NCBI GenBank assembly: GCA_903821255.1
Contig: CAIJKT010000215.1
Coordinates: 1-8,359 of the forward strand
Reading direction: 5' to 3'
Origin: an uncultured Lentisphaeria bacterium
Lineage (GTDB): Bacteria > Verrucomicrobiota > Lentisphaeria > Victivallales > Victivallaceae
DNA: 8,359 nt
The notes beneath the pieces are model-generated. The model was given only the letters and a program-made list of their open reading frames with translations. It was not told the origin of the DNA and made no database searches. Position numbers and translations under genes: made by a program. Below are positions 1-6,600 of this stretch, piece after piece. How positions within the stretch are numbered: position 1 is the first letter of the stretch; each line of letters starts with the position of its first letter.

Positions 1-5
1 AGGTT

Positions 6-86
6 CTTCATTCTGTCAAGAGATCAAACGGAATAATAGGGAGCTTGCGACCGGTTATGCCGGATTGAGCTCTTGACTGAATGGAG
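6..86. repeat. Long imperfect inverted repeat, possible structured RNA
   Basis: Bases 6-27 pair with 65-86 over 22 positions: 19 Watson-Crick pairs, one G-T wobble (8/84) and two mismatches (14/78 and 23/69). The 37-base apical part has its own small hairpin, CCGG (51-54) against CCGG (60-63). The heptamer AGGTTCT occurs at 1-7 and again at 85-91, so the hairpin is nearly bracketed by a short direct repeat. Smaller stems follow at 104-119 and 131-143, and the run ends in a terminator at 177-213. This fits the 3' portion of a small structured RNA or a structured 3' untranslated region. A small palindromic mobile repeat is the alternative. It does not match what I know of tmRNA, RNase P, 6S or SRP RNA. 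All three + frames hit stops by base 76, so any upstream gene ends before then. Confidence 0.6.
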
Positions 87-176
87 GTTCTGCGGTATCT
101 CAAGTAAACGCTGTTTTACGGACATTAACCCACAAATTCTGTGAAGACCCTAATTAAATAAGATTGATTAAAACTT

Positions 177-213
177 CCGCAAACGCGCCAGTATGCGTCT
201 GCGGATTTTTTTT
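177..213 (+). terminator. Rho-independent terminator
   Basis: Arms CCGCAAACGC (177-186) and GCGTCTGCGG (195-204) pair at nine of ten positions with one A-C mismatch. The loop is 8 bases. An A and a run of eight T follow (206-213). The T run lies downstream only on the + strand, so it ends transcription coming from the left, either an upstream gene or the structured RNA that includes the 6-86 hairpin. It also insulates the regulator gene at 370. Confidence 0.85.
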
Positions 214-253
214 ATTCCAAATAGCGGATGACGAGGAACAGCAAATCAGGTGG

Positions 254-271
254 TATAAATTTTATAAATTT
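254..271. repeat. Tandem 9-bp AT repeat upstream of the promoter
   Basis: TATAAATTT occurs twice in direct succession (254-262 and 263-271). T-rich DNA continues up to the -35 box at 300. AT tracts of this kind upstream of a promoter can act as an UP-like element or a bent-DNA site. The repeat itself lies about 29-46 bases upstream of the -35 box, further than a classical UP element, so its role is uncertain. Confidence 0.4.
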
Positions 272-299
272 AATTTTCGTTTTTTATGATTTCGGATTA

Positions 300-328
300 T
301 TGACAAAATGCAAAGAGTCGGATATAAT
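300..328 (+). promoter_or_regulatory. Full-consensus sigma-70 promoter of the LacI-family gene
   Basis: TTGACA at 300-305 and TATAAT at 323-328 are separated by exactly 17 bases, matching the housekeeping consensus at all twelve positions. The start of transcription is expected near 335, giving a leader of about 35 bases before the ATG at 370. The ribosome binding site is modest (AAGTAAGAG, about 356-363). Confidence 0.85.
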
Positions 329-330
329 AG

Positions 331-343
331 TAATCAATGATTA
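331..343. promoter_or_regulatory. Candidate operator over the transcription start
   Basis: TAATCA-A-TGATTA is a 13-base perfect palindrome around a single central base. It begins three bases after the -10 box, so a bound protein would cover the expected start point near 335. LacI-family repressors often control their own gene from such sites, so autorepression is the natural reading. The centre is a single base, not the CG dinucleotide common in LacI-family operators, and the site is AT-rich, so chance is possible. Confidence 0.45.
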
Positions 344-369
344 ATAATACTGAAAAGTAAGAGTGAATT

Positions 370-1389
370 ATGAATCAGCGCGAAATTGCAAATAAACTGG
401 GAGTATCACAGACCACGGTGTCAATGGTACTGAATAATCCCAATACTGATAAGATCTCCAGGGAGAAGCGCGAACAGATACTCAATTTTCTGCAAGCCAG
501 CAAATATATGCCGCTGTCACGCACCGGCAAGACCGGCAATATCGGTTATTTGTGCCCGGTAGTAACAGAAAAAATGTACAACAGTTTTTATGACCGGTTC
601 ATTACCGGCATTGAAAAAGCAGCCAAAGAAGGCGGGTACAGCCTGGTCATCGAGAAACACAAAAAAGATGAAACCCTGCTGCATTGCGGAAAGTTTGACG
701 GAGCAATCCTGGAAGGAGAGTTTTCCGCGAACACGCTTAACCAGTTGCGTGAGAATGTCCCATTGGTCATACTTAACAGCACGTCAACCACGGATATGCA
801 GTGCGATTCTGTTTCCCCGGACAATACGGGCGGGGTGGAGATCGCATTGAATTACTTGAAGAAAATGGGGCATTCAAGAATTGCTTATTTTGCAATCGGA
901 ATACCCGACGAAACTAATAATATGAACTACTGGCAGCGGCTTAACGCTTTCCGCAGCTTATGCTGGACCTTGCATCTCGACGTGAAAGAAGGGTATATTC
1001 AATTGCCCAAATGTGAGCCGGCAACGCTTGCGGCAACGGAGCGGAAGATCATGGACACCCTGATTTACTGGAGCAAGCTGCCGGTGCCGCCGACCGCAGT
1101 ATTGTGCTGTAATGATGAGTACGCGCTGTGGATGATTCGCCAGGCCAGTCAGCTCGGAATGAAAATCCCCGAAGCGCTTAGTATTATCGGTTCCGATAAT
1201 ATTACGCCCGGAGAATTCAGTTTCCCCGCTTTGACGACGATTGATCATAATGCTGAAGAAATGGGCCGTCTTAGCGCGGAGGCGCTAATCAAAAGGATTC
1301 AGCATCCTGACCGCCCGCCGCTGAAGATGAGTTGCAGCGCTTCACTGGTTATCCGGGAGAGCGTGGCGGATTTGAACGCGAAAAAGTAA
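370..1389 (+). CDS. LacI-family transcriptional regulator
   Basis: A 339-residue sugar-responsive repressor or activator, the usual length for the LacI/GalR family. Residues 1-46 form the helix-turn-helix: REIANKLGVSQTTVSMVLNN shows the AxxxGVSxxTVSxVLN pattern, with the recognition helix at about 13-22. Residues 58-335 are the periplasmic-binding-protein-like sensor, with GIEKAAKEGGY (80-90), FDGAILEG (109-116), GHSRIAYF (167-174) and the C-terminal signature ALSIIGSDN...FPALTTIDHN (269-294). The usual hinge motif (YxPN.xAR.L) is poorly kept: the segment reads YMPLSRTGKTGNIGY (46-60). The ligand cannot be read from sequence. The ATG follows a consensus promoter with a likely operator. The next gene, 88 bases downstream on the same strand, is the obvious candidate target. 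The family call is firm; the regulated genes are inferred. Confidence 0.96.
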   Translation: MNQREIANKLGVSQTTVSMVLNNPNTDKISREKREQILNFLQASKYMPLSRTGKTGNIGYLCPVVTEKMYNSFYDRFITGIEKAAKEGGYSLVIEKHKKDETLLHCGKFDGAILEGEFSANTLNQLRENVPLVILNSTSTTDMQCDSVSPDNTGGVEIALNYLKKMGHSRIAYFAIGIPDETNNMNYWQRLNAFRSLCWTLHLDVKEGYIQLPKCEPATLAATERKIMDTLIYWSKLPVPPTAVLCCNDEYALWMIRQASQLGMKIPEALSIIGSDNITPGEFSFPALTTIDHNAEEMGRLSAEALIKRIQHPDRPPLKMSCSASLVIRESVADLNAKK

Positions 1390-1404
1390 TTGGCATAATG
1401 CCAA
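1390..1404. promoter_or_regulatory. 15-bp palindrome after the regulator gene
   Basis: TTGGCAT-A-ATGCCAA starts at the base after the LacI-family stop codon and is perfect on both arms. As RNA it could form only a 5-bp stem with an ATAAT loop, and no T run follows, so it is a poor terminator. It fits better as a protein-binding site in front of the gene at 1478. Which protein binds is unknown; the adjacent LacI-family product is the first candidate. Confidence 0.45.
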
Positions 1405-1418
1405 CCTGGATGGTTCGC

Positions 1419-1428
1419 ATTGTACAAT
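1419..1428. promoter_or_regulatory. 10-bp palindrome upstream of the toroid gene
   Basis: ATTGTACAAT is a perfect even-centred palindrome about 50 bases before the ATG at 1478. No strong promoter is visible in this 88-base gap, though TACAAT at 1423-1428 resembles a -10 box without a matching -35. It may be a second operator half of the gap or part of a weak promoter. Short palindromes also arise by chance, so support is limited. Confidence 0.3.
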
Positions 1429-1477
1429 AAGAGAACTTTAGTCATTAAATGAGATTAATAAGAGGTTTCAATCAAAG

Positions 1478-2671
1478 ATGAATATTCTTTTGACGGCAGC
1501 GGAGAAGGCTGCGAACTGGATGATGACCAACCAGCTGGTCAACCGGCTGGACGCCAACAAGGGGCGGACGATCAACAGTTACAGCGCGGAAAGCGGCGAA
1601 CTGGATCTTACTACCAGCTGGCAGACTGGCGGAGTGTGCATGGGATTGCTGGCCATGTATAAACGTACCGGAGATAAAGTCTATCTTGACCGGGCCGAAC
1701 TTGCCGGCAGATATGTCATGAGTCTGCAAGTAATGGACCATCGTCAGCCGCGTTACTACGGCGCGTTCCGGGAATGCACACCGCAGTCCCTGGAATTCTG
1801 CCCCCGCGACGCCACCACCGCCGCCTGGTCAATGGTGTGGCTCTATGAAGCAACGAGCAACCCGGAATATCTTGACCGGGCCGTTTTGTTCGGCAACTGG
1901 CATCTGCAGTACGGCATGTATGACGGCTGGCCGCTGTGGGCCGTCATAATGGATGGTCAGGACGATCTTTACGCAAAAGGTTCATTCCAGTCCGGTACCG
2001 GACTTTTCTATCATGATCTGTTCATGGTTTCCGGTGATACCCGGTATATCGATTATGGTCTGAAGCCGATTGCCCGCCGCTACCGGGATGATTTCTTCAG
2101 ACCGGACGGAAGCATTATCGGAGTCAGGGAGATTTTCAGCAATCAGAACAAAGCAGACAAGAGATTTCATAGCTGCGAATTTGATATGCATCAGTACAAT
2201 GATGATTTCGGCAATGCCATGCTCCAGACGGCCGCCGATTTATTCGGCGACGAAAGTTACCGTGAGACCGCATTGAAATTTGCCCATTGGCTGGCGGATA
2301 ATCAGGATGCCGACGGCGGATTCCGCAACAATAAAGTCCCTTCCGCCGTCGCTATGGGCTTGATGTATTTCCATGATCTCGGCAATTTCTACCAGGACAG
2401 TAAATTACTGGCGGCTAAAGACAAAACCCTGAAGAAATTGTTATCGATGCAGTTTGCCGGCACCGGTAATCAGCGGGTGGACGGCGGATTCAAAGAAGCC
2501 GAAGGCATCCCCGGAGAATTATGCGTGAATATGCGCACCTCGATGTATGCCCTGGTTGCTTTGCTGAAAGTTGAAAGCAGTCTGGAAAATATATGGCTCG
2601 GCAGAAACAACCGCAAATTCAAAGACCGCCTGTGGACGCTGAAAACAGAACCCTATGTCTTCAGATGGTAA
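1478..2671 (+). CDS. Cytoplasmic alpha/alpha-toroid protein, probable carbohydrate-active enzyme
   Basis: A 397-residue soluble protein with no signal peptide or membrane helix. It is built from repeated helical hairpins with a recurring (G/N)DxxYLDRA...W pattern: 65-84 (GDKVYLDRAELAGRYV), 127-146 (NPEYLDRAVLFGNW), 186-204, 257-282 (GDESYRETALKFAHWLADNQ then DGGF) and 307-338 (ending VDGGF). This is the pattern of (alpha/alpha) barrels, shared by six-hairpin glycosidases, some polysaccharide lyases and terpenoid-cyclase-like toroids. Acidic and aromatic residues cluster at CPRDATTAAWSM (108-119), MYDGWPLWAV (147-156) and HSCEFDMHQYNDD (231-243), which may form the active site. The gene follows a LacI-family regulator and precedes a pseudopilin and an exported glycosidase-like protein, so action on a sugar or oligosaccharide is the best inference. 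AGAGG at 1461-1465 lies 12 bases before the ATG, a little far. I cannot assign a family or reaction. Confidence 0.85.
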   Translation: MNILLTAAEKAANWMMTNQLVNRLDANKGRTINSYSAESGELDLTTSWQTGGVCMGLLAMYKRTGDKVYLDRAELAGRYVMSLQVMDHRQPRYYGAFRECTPQSLEFCPRDATTAAWSMVWLYEATSNPEYLDRAVLFGNWHLQYGMYDGWPLWAVIMDGQDDLYAKGSFQSGTGLFYHDLFMVSGDTRYIDYGLKPIARRYRDDFFRPDGSIIGVREIFSNQNKADKRFHSCEFDMHQYNDDFGNAMLQTAADLFGDESYRETALKFAHWLADNQDADGGFRNNKVPSAVAMGLMYFHDLGNFYQDSKLLAAKDKTLKKLLSMQFAGTGNQRVDGGFKEAEGIPGELCVNMRTSMYALVALLKVESSLENIWLGRNNRKFKDRLWTLKTEPYVFRW

Positions 2672-2677
2672 ATTAAC

Positions 2678-2725
2678 AGGGAGGAATTTTTGAAAACACA
2701 TCTGGAAATGTTAACCGTAGATTGA
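2678..2725 (+). other. Orphan ribosome binding site with an 11-codon TTG frame
   Basis: GGGAGG (2679-2684) lies five bases before a TTG at 2690. The frame reads MKTHLEMLTVD and stops at 2723-2725. The Shine-Dalgarno match and spacing are as good as those of the real genes here, yet the frame is only 11 codons. It could be a short leader peptide of the pseudopilin gene, the relic of a deleted gene's start, or a purine-rich coincidence. Nothing shows that it is translated. Confidence 0.25.
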
Positions 2726-2773
2726 AACATAAAAACGCATCATATTCTTTTGGTATTTAAATTAATAAAAAAC

Positions 2774-2780
2774 AAGGAGG
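2774..2780 (+). promoter_or_regulatory. Strong ribosome binding site fixing the pseudopilin start
   Basis: AAGGAGG lies five bases before the ATG at 2786. It settles the start: the frame is open upstream to a TTG at 2750, but that codon has no such site and would add 12 residues with no family counterpart. Confidence 0.85.
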
Positions 2781-2785
2781 CTGTT

Positions 2786-3577
2786 ATGAAAAAGTCAAGA
2801 AGAAGGTTCGGAACGGGTAAACCCATGAAACCAGGCGTCAAAGTTTTCACACTCATTGAATTGCTGGTGGTGATCGCTATCATCGCAATTTTAGCTTCGA
2901 TGCTGCTGCCGGCGCTCAACAAAGCCAGGGAGCGTGCAAAATCATCAACTTGTTCCAATAATATGAAGCAGATCGGGCTGTCCCAGGCAATGTATTCTGT
3001 AGATTACCAGGAATGGATTATCCCGTTGTACGATGGTTCCAGCTTGTCTCAGGGACTCTGGTTTGAAAAATTGTCCGGAAAAAATGATGCCGGGCAGATA
3101 ATTGGTCAGGGATATGGTCTGGGATATTTCGGCAACTATGTCGGGACTAAAGGCAATATGTTCTGTGCGGCGGAACCGATGGGGTTCGGGCCCGGCCTGT
3201 ATGGTTACACACATTATGTTGCAAATTCTTATCTTCTTGGAGTTAAAGGGAACACATATAAGGCGCATAAGCTTTCATCGGTAAAGAAACCGACGCAGGT
3301 AATTTTTGCCGGCGACTCGAAAGTGAATACCTCGTATAACGGCGTCTATGTGCAATATTTTGCCTTCCGGCACGATGCGCCCGATCAGCGGCCTTACACT
3401 GCTGTGCCATCCCTGAGTGCAAGGGGCAAAACGAAACTGGTATTCATCGACGGTCATGTAAAAGACAGCACATTTGCTGAAGTCGCCAAAATGCCGGATG
3501 ATACCGGGGCAAAAGATATTTATTACACCGCACTGAGAGGCGGATACGGCTATCCTAACAGCGGGACATTATTCTAA
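2786..3577 (+). CDS. Type II secretion-like pseudopilin (DUF1559-type)
   Basis: A 263-residue prepilin-like protein. Residues 1-20 are a basic leader (MKKSRRRF...VKV). Residues 21-41 are the hydrophobic helix starting FTLIELLVV, with the conserved Glu at mature position 5 (E25). [13 protein letters not shown] (40-52) and CSNNMKQIG (56-64) then follow, as in the large pseudopilin families of Lentisphaerota and Planctomycetes. The C-terminal half is a soluble globular domain ending near KLVFIDGHV (217-225), which resembles the H-X9-DG processing-associated motif; a His lies at 196, further away than the name implies. The residue before the expected cleavage site is Val20, not the usual Gly. The product should be inserted in the inner membrane and face the periplasm or form part of a secretion pseudopilus. 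It is followed by a terminator and then the exported enzyme, so a role in handling that enzyme or its glycan is plausible but unproven. Confidence 0.95.
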   Translation: MKKSRRRFGTGKPMKPGVKVFTLIELLVVIAIIAILASMLLPALNKARERAKSSTCSNNMKQIGLSQAMYSVDYQEWIIPLYDGSSLSQGLWFEKLSGKNDAGQIIGQGYGLGYFGNYVGTKGNMFCAAEPMGFGPGLYGYTHYVANSYLLGVKGNTYKAHKLSSVKKPTQVIFAGDSKVNTSYNGVYVQYFAFRHDAPDQRPYTAVPSLSARGKTKLVFIDGHVKDSTFAEVAKMPDDTGAKDIYYTALRGGYGYPNSGTLF

Positions 3578-3587
3578 ATAAGATGCG

Positions 3588-3612
3588 GCGGCAGGCATTG
3601 CCTGCCGCTTTT
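3588..3612 (+). terminator. Intergenic hairpin terminator after the pseudopilin
   Basis: Arms GCGGCAGGC (3588-3596) and GCCTGCCGC (3600-3608) form a perfect 9-bp GC-rich stem with an ATT loop, followed by TTTT (3609-3612). It starts ten bases after the pseudopilin stop and leaves only 23 bases before the next ATG, with no room for an ordinary promoter. The downstream gene must therefore rely on read-through or on a promoter inside the pseudopilin gene. The short T run suggests partial termination, giving more pseudopilin than enzyme. Confidence 0.8.
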
Positions 3613-3635
3613 CACTACATAATCTGAGGTAAGCG

Positions 3636-6600
3636 ATGTTAAAAGGTGTTTCCTGCGTGATTATTGCTTGTGTGCTGTCCGCCAAATTGGCTGCCGCCGG
3701 AGCCGTTCCGGACGCCAATATATTGTACGACGAAAATTTCAAGACACTCAATCTTTCTTCCGATCCGGAAAAAGGCTGGAAAGCAAACAATATCAGCGCG
3801 GAGCAGATAAATGACTGCATGCGCATCCGCGAAGTCGGGCCGAAAAGTTACGGATCGATAGTACGCTACGTTCCGTTCCGCAAGGATATGAATTATCTGC
3901 AGATAAAGCTGGGAGAGATCGAGAACATCATTTACAACGCCAAAGCCGACAACGCCAGTTCCGGCGGACAGTCGCTCGGCCCGCTGTTTTCCGGATGGAA
4001 CACCTTTAATCTGGACGCCCGGAATTTCGCCCGGGAAAGCGGCACTTTCGCATTGGCCGTCACACAGTTCGGCCCGAACGGAACCCCGGCCGGCGGCTGG
4101 CTGGACATCAAGCAAGTCAGAGTGGTGAAAATTCCGTATGGCGGCCTGACCATGGAGCTGAAAGCCGCCGACGTCAAGCCGGCGCAAAGCGCAAAAGTCG
4201 GCGACAGGATTGTTTTCCGTTACTATGCCGCCGCCAGGCTGCCGGAAGATAAAATAGCCGTAAAATGTTATTATCAGAAATGGATGGAAACGGTCAAATT
4301 CAGCAATCAGGAAATATTGTTGACCGATGACGGCAAAAATGGCGACGAGCAGGCAGGAGACTGCATTTACTCAGCGGCAATAACCATTGACCGTGATGCC
4401 ACTGCTTTGAAAAGCGAAGCAAAAGAGTGTGCTGTCATTGCGAAGGCGGTGGTAAACGGCGAGGCGACTTACGCCGTTCCGTCATTTGCATTCGATCTCC
4501 AGACGGCCAATGAACTGGAACGCAAAAACATCATTGCCGGAACCCCGTTGACCAGGGAAAACCGGACGCTGTGGATGGAACGCACCCGCGGTGAAAACCT
4601 GGCCAGAGGGCGGAAGGTAAAGTTCTCAATAGCACCGGACTACCGGTTGACTTCGGCGGGAAATACCGATGAAACAGATCTTACCGACGGCAGACTGGCA
4701 GACATGAATGATGACCGCATCTGGTTCAGCAAAGACACCGTCGGATGGTATCAGGGCGCGGGGAAAGGCGTAAATTTCATGCTTGATCTCGGCAATACCG
4801 AGCCCGTTGGCGATTTAGTGGTCAGATGTCTGGCCGGGCAGCCTCAGCCTGCGCTGGCATCACCGAAGAAACTGGAGGCGTTTGTCAGCAGCGACGGCAA
4901 AAATTTCTACCGCGTGGCATCAATGGAGAAACTCATGCCCGCGGAAAAAAATCAAAGTGATTTCAAAAACTTTTATTTCCTGCCGGAAAATGGCGAAGCC
5001 TATGTCTATCCTTTTGTTTTGAAAATTAACAGCAATGCCCGTTACATCGTGCTGCGTTTAACCGGGGTCACCGGTTTTCTGTTTACCGATGAACTGGTAG
5101 TGCTCAAAGCACAAAATGCGGACGGCAGTTTTAATGAAGTTTACACGAAAAAGCCGACTCCGATGTTTTCCAGCGGACTTGTGGTTATTCCGCGCGACAG
5201 TGAACTGGTGGTTTCCAGAAACATTATAACCCCTGATTTTCTTGAGATCCAGGATATGCGGACGGGTGAAGATTCCGGTAAACCTTTTACTCTGGTTATG
5301 GAGCTTCCGGCAGGATTGAGACCGCTTAACTCCAAGGCCAAATCAACGCCTGTTGATAGTAACATGTTCAAATGGGAACTGCCCGGCATGAAAGCGGAAG
5401 TGCCTGTATATATAAAAGCTGAAACCGCAGTTCCTGAGCAGGCTCATGCAGTATTCTATGCCGAATACAAGAATGTTCCACCGAATAAACTTAATGTGCC
5501 GGTGAAGTTGATTGATATTCCGCAGGTTCCCGCATTAAAACGCCTGCATGTCAGTCTAGTCTGGATGACAGAGGATAACGCGCTCAATTATCCGGAGTTC
5601 TTTAATTCCTGGCAAAGCATGGGATTCAATGCGGTCGGCACTTTTCCGCGTTACTGGAACGACACTAACAGGCAGGCGATGAAGCAGTTCGTCGCAGATG
5701 CCAGGCAGCATGGAATGTCTATCATTATTAACAGCACCCCGACCTGGGGGTACGGGGGACTGAGATTGCCGCCCGGTGCGGAAATATATTCCCAGACTCC
5801 TGACGGCAAATCTAAAAACATCTGCCCGTCGTATTTCGGAAAATATTATCCGGCTGAACTTGCCCGCATCGAGGGGGAGGTAAAGCAGGTCAACCCCGAT
5901 TATGTCTGGTGGGATATTGAATGCTGGCATGGCGGCATCGCCGAAGCCGCCCGGTGTGAGCGTTGTCTGGCTGAAGCAAAAGCTGCCGGCAAAGATATGA
6001 ATGACTTTCTTGAAGACTGCGGCACCAGGCAGATGAAGGATTTTTATGAAATTGTAAAAAAAGCTGCCGGCGGCGGGAAAATGCCTGTAGTTGCCACTTA
6101 TGACAACGAGCCGCTGGAACCTCAATATCAGATGTATAATTTCAACAAAATCTATCCGGCGTACATCCAGCAGGCGCATCCCAGCCTTTATGTGGCAGGG
6201 AACGCGGAGCGGGTGCATAATTCTGTCCGCGGAAATTACAAACTGATGAAGAACAGAAATATCATTCCATGGCTGACGGCCGGAACTTACGGCGAGTTCG
6301 ACTCATTCAAAATTGAGCAGATGATATTGGAGGCATTGCTGAACGGCGCAGGCGGGATTACCTATTTCCAGTTCTCCGATTTCGACACGCCGCAGGACTT
6401 CTTCTATCATGCCAAAGCGCTGGCGGAGATTGCACCTTATGAAGACCTGATTATGGACGGAGAAGTTCTGGAGCCGGCCGGCTCCAATAAGGAATTGATC
6501 TATTCCGGAGTGAAAAAAGCCAATGAAATGCTGCTGCTTATCGGCAACTACCGGAAAGTCAAAGACACCGGTACAATAATTGAATTGCCGATGGAAAGTG

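Noticed and set aside
1..76. C-terminal end of an upstream protein-coding gene
   Set aside because: Each frame is open for only 11 to 24 codons from the edge, and none of the translations is recognisable; the strong inverted repeat explains the sequence better.
339..347. GATTAATAA shared with 1453-1461 as a common upstream motif
   Set aside because: A nine-base AT-rich match in two AT-rich leaders is expected by chance, and its distance to the start codons differs.
2750..2785. Upstream TTG start adding 12 residues to the pseudopilin
   Set aside because: The AAGGAGG site at 2774-2780 is placed for the ATG at 2786, and the extra residues match nothing in prepilin leaders.
3639..4187. 182-codon open frame on the - strand inside the exported enzyme gene
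   Set aside because: Antisense shadow of a gene with a clear signal peptide and domains; it has no recognisable motif or start signal.
5556..6218. 220-codon open frame on the - strand over the TIM barrel
   Set aside because: Antisense shadow; the + frame carries the recognisable barrel strands and catalytic motif.
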